A DNA stretch of 64,000 nt, from the NCBI GenBank assembly GCA_016720635.1, contig JADKKF010000024.1:372001-436000 (forward strand), written 5' to 3'. The DNA is from Saprospiraceae bacterium (GTDB lineage: Bacteria; Bacteroidota; Bacteroidia; Chitinophagales; Saprospiraceae). Of the stretch, positions 27,431-36,925 are shown one piece after another. The stretch's first letter is position 1. Each line of letters opens with the position of its first letter. The notes beneath the pieces are model-generated. The model worked only from the letters and a program-made list of their open reading frames with translations. It searched no databases and was not told the origin of the DNA. The translations under genes and the position numbers were made by a program.

Positions 27431-27649
27431 AGGTTTCAAGATTAAAATTCAATATTTAACTTTATTATAACAAAAATTGGTATCATTATTGCATTTCATT
27501 GCTATAAATTTGTCAAAGAATTGCTGATGAGCAATTTTTTTTCAAAGAATACTAAAGTAAAATTCTGATGAAAAAACGAGGTTCAACAATTAACTTTATA
27601 TTAACGAGAATTTAAAAAAATATTGTATGTTTTATCGTTTTTAACCATG

Positions 27650-27657
27650 TAACTTTG
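27650..27657 (+). promoter_or_regulatory. -7 promoter element of the DUF1573 gene
   Basis: TAACTTTG matches TAnnTTTG, 50 nt before the ATG. The flanks are extremely A+T-rich, as usual for strong Bacteroidota promoters. Confidence 0.55.
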
Positions 27658-27706
27658 CGTCATCAATTAAATAAAAATATTTTAAATTAATAAAAGTAAT
27701 CCAATT

Positions 27707-28159
27707 ATGAAAAAAATTCTTTCTTTGTTAACTTTTTGTGCATTATTCGCTACTACCATCATGGCTCAGTCTAAAGGTCCCGTTATGAGCTTTAAAGAAA
27801 CTACTGTTGACTATGGTGAAATCGAACAAGGATCTGAACCTCTAAGAAAGTTCAAATTTACCAATACAGGCGATGCCCCTTTGATTATCTCTAATGCTAC
27901 TGGAAGCTGCGGATGTACCGTACCTGAGTGGCCTAAAGAACCAATCGCTCCAGGTAAATCATCTACTATCGACGTAAGATATGACACCAACCGTCCAGGT
28001 GCTTTCACTAAAACTGTAACTTTGACTTCTAACGAAGAAGGAAAAACCAAAGTATTGACCATCAAAGGTATGGTAAAAACTAAGCCGCAACCAGAAAGCG
28101 CACCAGCTATCCAAAATAGCCCACTTGGTGCACCACAAAAATCAAATGTAAAAGGATAA
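27707..28159 (+). CDS. Secreted DUF1573 protein
   Basis: 150 aa. Signal peptide MKKILSLLTFCALFATTIMAQ, then one DUF1573 immunoglobulin-like domain: FKETTVDYGEIEQGSEPLRKF, FTNTGDAPLIISNATGSCGC, YDTNRPGAFTKTVTLTSN. The tail is Pro/Ala/Gln-rich. The family is widespread in Bacteroidota envelopes but its function is not established. A strong terminator follows, so it is a single-gene unit. Confidence 0.9.
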   Translation: MKKILSLLTFCALFATTIMAQSKGPVMSFKETTVDYGEIEQGSEPLRKFKFTNTGDAPLIISNATGSCGCTVPEWPKEPIAPGKSSTIDVRYDTNRPGAFTKTVTLTSNEEGKTKVLTIKGMVKTKPQPESAPAIQNSPLGAPQKSNVKG

Positions 28160-28184
28160 TTTTTTCCTAGTTTACCAATACATT

Positions 28185-28216
28185 AGCCCAGTTCTTTGTT
28201 GAATTGGGCTTTTTTG
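28185..28216 (+). terminator. Intrinsic terminator of the DUF1573 gene
   Basis: A 10-bp stem AGCCCAGTTC / GAATTGGGCT (one G-U) with loop TTTGTT, followed directly by a T-run (28210-28216). Confidence 0.85.
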
Positions 28217-28248
28217 TTTACTTTGCTACCCAATTTCTTTTTATACCG

Positions 28249-28947
28249 ATGACGTTATTAATCATAGTAGTCCTTGCCATCCTAGCTTTAGGGCTTATAT
28301 TGGCGTATCTTCCTACATTCGACTATAAATACAAAAAGGAAATATTCGTTGTTTGCGGGGCTTTTATCATGGGGATTAATTTCATTAAGATTCTTCCTTT
28401 TGGTATTCTCAAAATTGGGGAACAAGCTGGGCTATATTTGTTGCTCGGTTTTTTTATCCAACTGCTGTTTGAAAAAATGTCTGAAGGCGTGGAACATGGG
28501 CATATACACCACCATCACTCAGCTCCGCCTACCTTTGGATTTCAGATCATACTGGGTTTAAGCCTGCATTCCATACTAGAAGCATTGCCATTGGCTCAGC
28601 TATTGCAGGAAGAACCCGAAGTTTTCCACAAGTATTTACTTGGAATTTTAGTTCATCATTTGCCTGCGACATTGGCTTTGGTTTCCATTCTTAGGCTATC
28701 GGGATTCTCAATGAAGTTGGTCTGGGCTGGAATTTTATTTTTTAGTTTGTCCACGCCATTGGGTTTTTGGATAGGCAAAAGTTTTAGCATCAACTATGTC
28801 GGTGAATTGCTCTGCATCGCGTCAGGCTCTTTGATGCATATCTCCACCACCGTCATCTTCGAAACCGAAGGCAAGAAAAACCATCATTTTGAGTGGAAAA
28901 AAATATTTCTCATAGGCATTGGGATTGCCTTGGCATTTGTCATTTAA
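28249..28947 (+). CDS. ZIP-family-like metal transporter
   Basis: 232 aa from ATG 28249. An in-frame TTG at 28204 lies inside the upstream terminator and was rejected. About seven to eight membrane helices, a His-rich cytosolic loop (HGHIHHHHS) between helices three and four, and the helix-four motif LSLHSILEALPLA plus LVHHLPATLAL, where ZIP transporters keep their metal-binding His and Glu. It probably imports zinc or another divalent cation; the metal cannot be fixed by sequence. Convergent with the Hsp70 gene, overlapping by 4 nt. Confidence 0.82.
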   Translation: MTLLIIVVLAILALGLILAYLPTFDYKYKKEIFVVCGAFIMGINFIKILPFGILKIGEQAGLYLLLGFFIQLLFEKMSEGVEHGHIHHHHSAPPTFGFQIILGLSLHSILEALPLAQLLQEEPEVFHKYLLGILVHHLPATLALVSILRLSGFSMKLVWAGILFFSLSTPLGFWIGKSFSINYVGELLCIASGSLMHISTTVIFETEGKKNHHFEWKKIFLIGIGIALAFVI

Positions 28948-30779
28948 TTCTCAGTATCAGACAATGAAGTTCCTTTAAGGGCTTGGGAGATATTGATGTC
29001 AAGTATCCTTTCGGCCATAGGTCTTGTAGCCATATTCATCGATTCCATAAACAAATGTATGGTTTGAGGATTCGTTTCTGTTGATAACTTTTCTAGACCT
29101 GACATCAGACCCGCCAATTGTTCCAATTCAGACTTGGACAGAATATTTTTATTTTCTTGGTAAAACTTTTGGGTGGATAATAGCAATTGGGCAGCTTCTA
29201 CCCTCGCCTCTATCAAAGCTTTCCTTGACTGATCCTCCTTGGCATGCTGGATGCTTTCTAGTAGCATTTTTCCCATTTCCTCCTCTGACAAGCTATTGGC
29301 AGTTTTTATCAAGACTTCAGTAGTGACCCCAGATCTCAATTCTTTAGCCCTTACTTTTAAGATACAATCTGCATTTACCATAAAGGATATTTCGATCTTA
29401 GGTAAACCAGCTGGCATCGGTGGGATCCCTTTCAGGATAAATTCTCCAAGCTTTCTATTGTCTTCGATGAGATCTCTCTCCCCTTGAAATACGGATATTT
29501 TCAACTGAGTTTGTCCATCTTTTGACGTAGTATAATTTCTACCCACACTAGCGGGTATTTTAGAATTTCTCGGCAATATGACATCCATCAGCCCTCCGAC
29601 AGTCTCGATTCCCAATGAAAGAGGCGTGATATCCATCAGCAAAAACTCGGACGCCCCAGCCAATATATCTGCCTGAACCGCCGCTCCTATGGCTACTACC
29701 TCGTCAGGATTCAATTCATTGCTGGGCTTTATACCAAATCGCTCTGTGATCGCTTCTTCTATAAATGGTATTCTTGTGCTTCCCCCGACCAAAAGTATTT
29801 TATGAATCGTCTCGATATCCAGTTTGGCATCGCGAAGCGCCTGGGACATGAAAGATATGGTCTTATCGATGAGTGGGCTACAAATTTCCTTATATTTTTC
29901 ATAGGATAATTCCAATTCATAGTCGTCGTCACTCAATCGAAAAGTATGGCCAGGCTTCATTTCCTTTTTTGCTCTCTGTGCCGTAGCTACTAGGTGACTC
30001 GGAGGGATGTTGGGATTGGTGCTATTCCAGAATTTTGCAATCGCTTGGTCTATATCGTCACCTCCCAATTGCGTGTCGCCACATGTAGATAATACTTCAA
30101 AAGTGCCTTCTTGAATCCTAAGTATAGAAATATCGAAAGTACCTCCACCTAAATCATACACCATGATCGTTTGATCTTCTTCATTGTTAAGTCCATAAGC
30201 CAACGCTGCGGCAGTCGGCTCGTTCACAACACGCAAGACGTCTAGTCCAGCTAGTTTGCCAGCATCACGGGTAGCCTGCCTCTGTGCGTCATTAAAATAC
30301 GCTGGAACTGTTATAACCACTCGAGACACCAAACAGCCCAAATGATTTTCTGCCATATTCTTTAGCTCACCTAAAATCAAAGCACTCAGCTCGACTGGAG
30401 AGTAAAACCGATCGTAAATTTTAAGCTTCACCATCTTATCTTCGCCTTGATCGAAAATAGTGTATTGATTTTTAATTTCTTGAGCTGAAATTTCCTCAAA
30501 AGACCTCCCAAGCAACCTTTTTACGGATAGAATGGTGGTTTCGGGGTTTTCGATGTATTGATCTTTTGCTTGAGTCCCTACGATAATCTTTCCCGACTGG
30601 TCAAAATATATAGCCGAAGGTACAAGACAAGTTTTATTCTCAGCATCTTGAATTACGATTGGTTTCCCGTCTTTGATATAAGCAACCAAACTATTGGTTG
30701 TGCCTAAGTCTATTCCTAGGATCGGTGCATTTGGCGATTGTGGCTCTACACTACCATCTTTTATATTGATCGATATCAT
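28944..30779 (-). CDS. Hsp70 family chaperone, HscA-like
   Basis: 611 aa. Nucleotide-binding domain: GIDLGTTNSLVAYIKDGKP, VVITVPAYFNDAQRQATRDA, VYDLGGGTFDISIL, LLVGGSTRIPFIEEAI. Substrate-binding domain: PLSLGIETVGGLMDVILPRN. The helical lid is short and ends without an EEVD-like tail, and the length is nearer to HscA (about 616 aa) than DnaK (about 640 aa). HscA homologues assist Fe-S cluster transfer, but no isc genes are adjacent, so that role is inferred. Its last codon touches the start of the trans-sulfuration gene region. Confidence 0.82.
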   Translation of the reverse strand: MISINIKDGSVEPQSPNAPILGIDLGTTNSLVAYIKDGKPIVIQDAENKTCLVPSAIYFDQSGKIIVGTQAKDQYIENPETTILSVKRLLGRSFEEISAQEIKNQYTIFDQGEDKMVKLKIYDRFYSPVELSALILGELKNMAENHLGCLVSRVVITVPAYFNDAQRQATRDAGKLAGLDVLRVVNEPTAAALAYGLNNEEDQTIMVYDLGGGTFDISILRIQEGTFEVLSTCGDTQLGGDDIDQAIAKFWNSTNPNIPPSHLVATAQRAKKEMKPGHTFRLSDDDYELELSYEKYKEICSPLIDKTISFMSQALRDAKLDIETIHKILLVGGSTRIPFIEEAITERFGIKPSNELNPDEVVAIGAAVQADILAGASEFLLMDITPLSLGIETVGGLMDVILPRNSKIPASVGRNYTTSKDGQTQLKISVFQGERDLIEDNRKLGEFILKGIPPMPAGLPKIEISFMVNADCILKVRAKELRSGVTTEVLIKTANSLSEEEMGKMLLESIQHAKEDQSRKALIEARVEAAQLLLSTQKFYQENKNILSKSELEQLAGLMSGLEKLSTETNPQTIHLFMESMNMATRPMAERILDINISQALKGTSLSDTEN

Positions 30780-31987
30780 TATTTTAATGTATTATTTAAC
30801 GAATTAAATGCTTGGGTTATGTCTGCCAATAAATCCTCGATATCCTCTATCCCTACGGAAATTCTAATTAAACCATCACTAATCCCGACAGCTTCTCTTT
30901 CTATTTTAGGAATAGCAATATGCGAAGAGCTGGCTGGATGAAGCACCAGTGTATCCACATCACCTAACGTTGGTGCATGGGTACACAACTTCAAATTATC
31001 GATCCATCTCAAGGCGGATTCCATACCACCCGTAACTTCAAAACTAAGCATGGCACCGAATTTTTTCATTTGTTTTAAAGCTATTGCGTGCGAATTGTGA
31101 TTCGGCAAAGACAGGTGATTCACGTGATTTACAAGGACATGAGCATCTAGGAATCGAGCTAGTACCTCGGCATTACTACACTGCTTTTCAAGTCTAAGTG
31201 CAAGCGTTTTCATCCCTAAATTCAAAAGCCAGGCATCCATTGGATTGCTATTAGATCCCAATAACTTTATTGTTGGCCATACGGCCCCTTTCATCAGATC
31301 GACATGAGGGCTCACGATGACACCGGCGATGCTATTGCCGTGCCCATTGAGATATTTTGTGGTACTATGGATTACAAAATCTGCACCCAACTTCAATGGC
31401 TGTTGAATAATCGGAGTACAAAAAGTATTATCGACAATTAAGAATATTCCGTATTGTTTTGAGAGCGTGGAAAGCTCCAGAATATCAACACAAGTAAGCG
31501 TTGGGTTAGCTGGGGTTTCAGCATAAATACATTTTATCTTTTTATTCCTCTCCAATAAATTTTTCAAGCCAGATATGTCATTCAGGTCAATATAGGTGAA
31601 GTCTATCCCCGATTTGGTCAATACCTTATTGAACAGTTCCGTTGTACCACCGTATAAGTCTTTCTGTGTAATAACATGGTCTCCTTTTTCAAGTATGCCT
31701 AACATAACAGATGAAATAGCACTCATACCGCTTGAAGTCAGATAGGCAATACATTCTTTATCCGAGCCTAACCCTTCGAGTTGTGCTATTTTCGCCGCCA
31801 CATGGTCTATGGTTGGATTGGCATATCGACTATAAACGTATCCATTTTTTGTTTTATTGAAAATGTCAACTGCTTCTTGTGCATCTTCGAACTCAAAGGA
31901 CGAAGTCGCATATATTGGTAGCTGGTGGGATTTAATCCCCTGCTTGTGGTCAACAAAGTCTTTAACAACTAAAGTATTTATTTTCAT
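30779..31987 (-). CDS. Cys/Met metabolism PLP-dependent enzyme (cystathionine gamma-synthase / gamma-lyase type)
   Basis: 402 aa. PLP family hallmarks: VYSRYANPTIDHV, LTSSGMSAISSVML, YAETPANPTLTCVDI, LIVDNTFCTPIIQQPL and HSTTKYLNGHGNSIAG with the Schiff-base Lys, then the C-terminal IRISVGIEDIEDLLADI. It acts in trans-sulfuration or methionine metabolism. Synthase, lyase and sulfhydrylase cannot be separated with confidence. Shares one base with the Hsp70 start, so likely co-transcribed. Confidence 0.88.
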   Translation of the reverse strand: MKINTLVVKDFVDHKQGIKSHQLPIYATSSFEFEDAQEAVDIFNKTKNGYVYSRYANPTIDHVAAKIAQLEGLGSDKECIAYLTSSGMSAISSVMLGILEKGDHVITQKDLYGGTTELFNKVLTKSGIDFTYIDLNDISGLKNLLERNKKIKCIYAETPANPTLTCVDILELSTLSKQYGIFLIVDNTFCTPIIQQPLKLGADFVIHSTTKYLNGHGNSIAGVIVSPHVDLMKGAVWPTIKLLGSNSNPMDAWLLNLGMKTLALRLEKQCSNAEVLARFLDAHVLVNHVNHLSLPNHNSHAIALKQMKKFGAMLSFEVTGGMESALRWIDNLKLCTHAPTLGDVDTLVLHPASSSHIAIPKIEREAVGISDGLIRISVGIEDIEDLLADITQAFNSLNNTLK

Positions 31988-32015
31988 TATTATATTCTAT
32001 TTCAAAAATTGATAA

Positions 32016-33062
32016 TTATGTTAGCTTGATTTTTGGATCTAAGAATGGCAATAAAATATCATTCAATATATTGATTACTATAAAAATGGTAGCCGAATAC
32101 AGTATGGCGCCTAGAGCCAAAGGGATATCAAAATTCAACAAAGCATTGACAGTAATGTCTCCTACCCCATCGTAGTTGAAAACCGATTCGATAAAAAATG
32201 CTCCAGCCATCAACGAACCAAGCCATCCCATAGCCGCTGTCAACAGGGGAACCCATATATTTTTCAAGCAATGTTTATAAATGGCTTTGTAAAATGAGAG
32301 ACCTTTCGCCCTAGCCGTTTTCATATAGTCTAGCTGTAGGTTTTCTAACAAAGCGCTCTTGGTCAATTGTAAAAACAAAGCGACAGGCCTCAAACCTAAT
32401 GCAATCGCTGGTAAAATAATATTGCGCCAATTGGTGATTTCGTCTCCAGCATTGTTCAACTCTACGAGGCTGCCTTGGGCAGAGAGTCCTGTATAATTTG
32501 ACAGCAAGTATCCAAATATCAAAGCTATGAAAATACCTGCAACATATGAAGGCAAACTATATCCCATGATGGCGACGATATTGGCCATTTTGTCAATCCA
32601 AGTATCTTGAAATATGGCACTTAATATTCCTAACAAAACCCCAAAAACCAATCCGATCAAAATCGCCAATAGTGCTAAAATTATAGTTTTAGGAATGGCC
32701 CTAGAAAGTATCGAAGAAACCGACTCTCCAGATTGATACGACTCTCTCCAGTGAGGCCATTTTAGTACGACTGGTGGACTATCCCATAATAAAATGTACT
32801 GTGTTTTAGGTGTGTATTGTTTATCAAAATTTATCCAAAAAGGCGAAATATCCCTGAGATAATGTATCATTTGGATAGGCAATGGCTGGTCCAAACCATA
32901 AGCTTTTTTTGTAGCGGCTAGTGTCGCATCGTCAATCCTCTGCCCGAAAGACATCCGTGCAGGATCTATAGGACTTAGATAAATAATGGAACAAATCAAT
33001 ATCACAACGGATATCAAAACAATAAAACCTGCTGCTGTTCTTTTTATTAAAAAATAAAACAT
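32016..33062 (-). CDS. DppB-type ABC transporter permease
   Basis: 348 aa, six membrane helices. The first is at residues 8-30, followed by a long periplasmic loop containing IDPARMSFGQRID and YGLDQPLPIQMIHYL, as in peptide/nickel permeases. The cytosolic coupling motif is LDYMKTARAKGLSFYKAIYKHCLKN. The partner permease, ATPases and binding protein are not in this window, so it is an isolated subunit here. It precedes the trans-sulfuration gene by 28 nt in the same direction. Confidence 0.88.
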   Translation of the reverse strand: MFYFLIKRTAAGFIVLISVVILICSIIYLSPIDPARMSFGQRIDDATLAATKKAYGLDQPLPIQMIHYLRDISPFWINFDKQYTPKTQYILLWDSPPVVLKWPHWRESYQSGESVSSILSRAIPKTIILALLAILIGLVFGVLLGILSAIFQDTWIDKMANIVAIMGYSLPSYVAGIFIALIFGYLLSNYTGLSAQGSLVELNNAGDEITNWRNIILPAIALGLRPVALFLQLTKSALLENLQLDYMKTARAKGLSFYKAIYKHCLKNIWVPLLTAAMGWLGSLMAGAFFIESVFNYDGVGDITVNALLNFDIPLALGAILYSATIFIVINILNDILLPFLDPKIKLT

Positions 33063-33186
33063 ACTATCTTGATAAAACTATTAAAGTGCAAGATATGTTT
33101 TTCGATAATATCATTTGCCTTGAGTAAGCTTTGATACATCATATTTTGTATTATTACTTTTTCAAAAAAAATCATCAATAGTCCTC

Positions 33187-34809
33187 ATGTCAAAATTTAA
33201 TTCTGAAATAATTCCCATCCGATCCCTTGAACATTTGATTAAAGATTTGGACTATGCTTTTCAAACACATGATGAAAAATTATTGCCATTTATTGGAAAA
33301 ATGCCCACATTGAGTAATTTTCAAACTCAGATAAATACCAAATCTTTTACTTCTGAAAAAAGAATAAAACTAAACAAAATAATAACTCAGCAATACAAAA
33401 ATTGTGGAATTGACACCCTGGAGCAACCCAACTTAGAGAAAATATTGGAACTTAATACATTTTTTGTCACAACTGCGCATCAGCCTAATTTGATGACGGG
33501 ACCTTCATATTTTTTTTACAAGATCATATCAACCATAAAATTAGCCCAACTAATCAAAAATGAAAATCAAAACAGCCATATCATCCCTTGTTATGTTATC
33601 GGTTCTGAGGACCATGATTTTGAGGAATTAGGACATTTCTATTTACTAGGCCATCGAATAGAATTGACTCAAAACCGGGGTATTGCATTCGCAAAATACC
33701 CCATTGAGGATCTTATTCCAGTCGTCGAACAGATAAAAAATATCCTCCCATCCAGCACGAATACTTCAAAACTGGTGACTTTATTGGAAAAATGTATTCG
33801 ACAAACCAAAACCATCGGTGAATTTACCATGCTTTTCATCCATGAAATATTTGGGAAATATGGATTGGTCATAATAGATATGGCTGGTCGCGAGGCAAAG
33901 CAAGCATTCGCTCCCATCATGATGGAAGAATTGACGAAAAGCAGTTCGTATCCTTTGGTTCAAAATACCATTTTAAAAAAACAATCACAAAACCTTGGTG
34001 CTCAGGCATTTCCACGAGAAATTAATTTGTTTTATCACGGAAAGAATGGCAGAACGCGAATAGAAAAAGTATCAGACGGTTGGCAAACCATAGACAAAAC
34101 ATACCAGTGGAATGCCTCACAGCTAGAAGATGAAATGGCAAAAACCCCAGAAAATTTTAGTCCAAATGTGATTCTGAGACCCTTGATTCAAGAACTAATT
34201 TTGCCCAATATCGCCTATGTAGGAGGTCCTGGAGAGATGGCGTACTGGATGGAAAGGATGGACCAGTTCAACCATTACCAGATCGAATTTCCAATACTCG
34301 TAAGGCGCGATTCCTTTTTCATTTTATCTGAAAAATTATTTAAAAAATGGCAAAAGCTAGGTTTGCCCTTACGCGAATTGTTCAAATCTAAAGAAGACTT
34401 GATAAAAAAGATAAATGAGGATAATTTTGACCAAACCATTATGGTTGATTTTAGAAGCGATATAATAAATGCTTTAGATCAACTGGTACAAAAATCGCAA
34501 GCCATAGACGACCCCTTAAGACAGAGCATGGAGGCAGAAAAAGCACGGTGGATAAAGAATATAGACAACGTCGAGTCGAAGATTTCAAAAGCAATGAAAA
34601 TCAAAAACGACGCATTCATCCAAAGTGGATTGCAAGTCCAAGGCACTTTGTTTCCCAATGGCAATTGGCAGGAGAGAAAAGAGAGCTTTTTGGGCTATAT
34701 CGCCCAATGTGGTTTTGAGCTAATCGATTACCTAATACAAGAAGCGAATCCCCTTCAGTCAGAAATAAAAATCATTCTTACTAAGGACGTTGCCAACGAT
34801 TATTTGTAA
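33187..34809 (+). CDS. bshC: Bacillithiol biosynthesis cysteine-adding enzyme
   Basis: 540 aa, typical BshC length. Signature segments: FVTTAHQPNLMTGPSYFFYKI, VIGSEDHDFEELGHFYL, RPLIQELILPNIAYVGGPGEMAYW and TLFPNGNWQERKESFLGYI. It performs the last step of bacillithiol synthesis, joining cysteine to GlcN-malate. The deacetylase gene bshB1 is 10 kb away at 44898. Convergent with the next gene, overlapping by 10 nt. Confidence 0.93.
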   Translation: MSKFNSEIIPIRSLEHLIKDLDYAFQTHDEKLLPFIGKMPTLSNFQTQINTKSFTSEKRIKLNKIITQQYKNCGIDTLEQPNLEKILELNTFFVTTAHQPNLMTGPSYFFYKIISTIKLAQLIKNENQNSHIIPCYVIGSEDHDFEELGHFYLLGHRIELTQNRGIAFAKYPIEDLIPVVEQIKNILPSSTNTSKLVTLLEKCIRQTKTIGEFTMLFIHEIFGKYGLVIIDMAGREAKQAFAPIMMEELTKSSSYPLVQNTILKKQSQNLGAQAFPREINLFYHGKNGRTRIEKVSDGWQTIDKTYQWNASQLEDEMAKTPENFSPNVILRPLIQELILPNIAYVGGPGEMAYWMERMDQFNHYQIEFPILVRRDSFFILSEKLFKKWQKLGLPLRELFKSKEDLIKKINEDNFDQTIMVDFRSDIINALDQLVQKSQAIDDPLRQSMEAEKARWIKNIDNVESKISKAMKIKNDAFIQSGLQVQGTLFPNGNWQERKESFLGYIAQCGFELIDYLIQEANPLQSEIKIILTKDVANDYL

Positions 34810-36329
34810 AGATACTTGTAATATTCAATATAGCTTTGACGCCATTTTAACGCAGCAGGTAAATACAAATGGTCGAGATTGGGCTTATCATCAACCAGCA
34901 AGATTCCTTCGTCAAAATTCAAATTGGGTACTAATCTCTGGCTGAGTTTTACCGTATCAAATATTGGTTCAAAATGGGTCAAAATGGACCAATCAATCTT
35001 CTGCTTAGACCCAAGCATTACCATATTTCGATTCTCCTCCATTGGCTCAGGAGTTGTCACAGCATTGACATAAAAGCCATGGTCTTTCAGAGTTTTTAAG
35101 ATAGATTTCGCGCCTAGTCCAGCTTCACCTTGCAAAAATCCATAAAAGTTAATCGCCACAAAACCATTTGGATTCAGATTTTTTTCAACTTCTTGGAGAC
35201 TTTCTTTGGTAATCAAATGAGTTGGAGGGGTTTCTCCCAAAAAAGTATCAAAAATTATAGCATCATACTTTTGATCATGTGTTAAAATAAAATGGCGCGC
35301 GTCGTCAATATGAACGTTTATATTTTCAGGAATATAGAAATATTTTTTAGCCAAATCCACTACCCTGCCATCGATTTCCACTACTTCAACGTCAAGACCT
35401 TTTCGTATCAGCAGTTTGTACAAATCTCCTCCACCAAGCCCCAACAATAGCACTTTTTGCTTGGGTTTTAGGGCACTGAAAATAGCTCCAAATAGAGGCA
35501 CGTGATGAAAGTAAGATACTTGCGGATCCTCCATACTCATCATGGACTGGTGGGTATTGTTGACGACCAAGGCCCTTGCTTTCTTGAAGCCTTCCACCCC
35601 AGCTTGATAAAATATTTCCATGACCTTAACCTCCCCGAGGATGCCATTATTTACGTACAATTCCCGATATTTATTCGTAGTTTTCAATCGCTCCTTTTGT
35701 GTAAAACTGACCAGAGAACAAGCGACTAGGAGTAAGAAAAGGGTTTCACCAACTCTTTTTTTTTGAAAAAAAACCAAGAAAGATCCAGCAATTAATAAGA
35801 TTCCGAATAACAATGAACTCATTTTTAGACCGATTGATCCCATCAAATAGAGTCCTACTGAAAAAGTAGCCAAGATCCCTCCCAAAGTGGACACAGCATA
35901 AATCGTACCTGCACTTTGGCCAGCAGTTTTTATTTCCTTGTCGATCAGATGAATTATCAAAGGACTAACCATGCCCATTAGAATCAAAGGAACTACCATA
36001 AATGTTATCAATCCTAGAATTACGCCTGTGACTATATTGTAATAAATCATTTTCGGCAATACTGCTCCTGCGATATAAGGCATAATAATCAATAAAATCG
36101 CACCCAGCCCTGTTATTTTTACTAATGTCCCAACGTTAGCATCCTTGGAAGAAAAGTATCCACCTAGATAATACCCGATGGTTAATGCCACCAATGTCAT
36201 GGCCAAAACTGCCGCCCAAACGACCACTGATGTACCAAAATAAGGTGCAATGAGTTTTGCAGCAATAAGTTCTAAAGCCATAACACAAGCTCCTTCAATA
36301 AATGAAAGAACAAACAATTTCTTGACCAT
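34800..36329 (-). CDS. Fused membrane / spermidine-synthase-like protein
   Basis: 509 aa. N-terminal half: about eight membrane helices (ACVMALELIAAKLIAPYFG at the start is typical of fused MFS/spermidine synthases). C-terminal half: a Rossmann methyltransferase-like aminopropyltransferase fold with LLLGLGGGDLYKLL, VEVVEIDGRVVDLAKKYF, IDDARHFIL and IIFDTFLGETPP. Many members do not make spermidine, so the reaction is uncertain. Overlaps bshC by 10 nt tail to tail. Confidence 0.85.
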   Translation of the reverse strand: MVKKLFVLSFIEGACVMALELIAAKLIAPYFGTSVVVWAAVLAMTLVALTIGYYLGGYFSSKDANVGTLVKITGLGAILLIIMPYIAGAVLPKMIYYNIVTGVILGLITFMVVPLILMGMVSPLIIHLIDKEIKTAGQSAGTIYAVSTLGGILATFSVGLYLMGSIGLKMSSLLFGILLIAGSFLVFFQKKRVGETLFLLLVACSLVSFTQKERLKTTNKYRELYVNNGILGEVKVMEIFYQAGVEGFKKARALVVNNTHQSMMSMEDPQVSYFHHVPLFGAIFSALKPKQKVLLLGLGGGDLYKLLIRKGLDVEVVEIDGRVVDLAKKYFYIPENINVHIDDARHFILTHDQKYDAIIFDTFLGETPPTHLITKESLQEVEKNLNPNGFVAINFYGFLQGEAGLGAKSILKTLKDHGFYVNAVTTPEPMEENRNMVMLGSKQKIDWSILTHFEPIFDTVKLSQRLVPNLNFDEGILLVDDKPNLDHLYLPAALKWRQSYIEYYKYLYK

Positions 36330-36438
36330 GTATCTATTATTTAAGGGTAAATATATAATAAAAAATAATATTTATTGCTCAAAACAAATAATTTTATTTG
36401 CGAGGATTAAATTTGGGCCATATTATAAAAATAAATAA

Positions 36439-36446
36439 TAAATTTG
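36439..36446 (+). promoter_or_regulatory. -7 promoter element of the DUF1569 gene
   Basis: TAAATTTG matches TAnnTTTG, 21 nt before the ATG. A TTTG at 36412-36415 lies 23 nt upstream, slightly farther than the usual spacing. Confidence 0.5.
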
Positions 36447-36466
36447 CATCTTAATTCACACAAATT

Positions 36467-36925
36467 ATGTCTCTTCCTAGTGTTTTTGATTCGTCCGTTG
36501 TTAAATCTTTAGAAGACAGAATAAACAAATTAACTCCAGGGACCAAAAGTCTTTGGGGCAAAATGACAGTTGATCAAATGTTGGCTCATTGCAACATAAC
36601 TTATGAGTTAATTTATACGGACAAACATCCGAAACCCAACGTTTTTACGAAATGGGTGTTGACAAGTTTTGTGAAAAAGAAAGTCGTGGATGAGACTCCT
36701 TATCCAAAAAATGGCCCTACAGGACCACAATTTTTGATCAAAGAAGCAAAAGATTTTGAAGTCGAAAAGAAAAGATTGTTAGAATATATAGATCAAACGC
36801 TTGAACTAGGAGAGCAACATTTCCACTTGAAAAAATCACATTCTTTTGGCATTCTAAAATCCAACGAGTGGAACAATATGTTGTACAAGCATTTGGATCA
36901 CCACCTCAAACAATTTGGAGTCTAA
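36467..36925 (+). CDS. DUF1569 (DinB-like) protein
   Basis: 152 aa. Four-helix-bundle DinB/DUF1569 pattern: LTPGTKSLWGKMTVDQMLAH with the first conserved His, a PTGP loop and the C-terminal WNNMLYKHLDHHLKQFGV with the His pair. These His positions bind metal in the DinB fold. Physiological role unknown. Its end overlaps the convergent lyase gene by 4 nt. Confidence 0.82.
   Translation: MSLPSVFDSSVVKSLEDRINKLTPGTKSLWGKMTVDQMLAHCNITYELIYTDKHPKPNVFTKWVLTSFVKKKVVDETPYPKNGPTGPQFLIKEAKDFEVEKKRLLEYIDQTLELGEQHFHLKKSHSFGILKSNEWNNMLYKHLDHHLKQFGV

Noticed and set aside
28204..28248. TTG start giving a longer ZIP-like protein
   Set aside because: The TTG lies inside the intrinsic terminator of the DUF1573 gene; ATG 28249 begins the first membrane helix.
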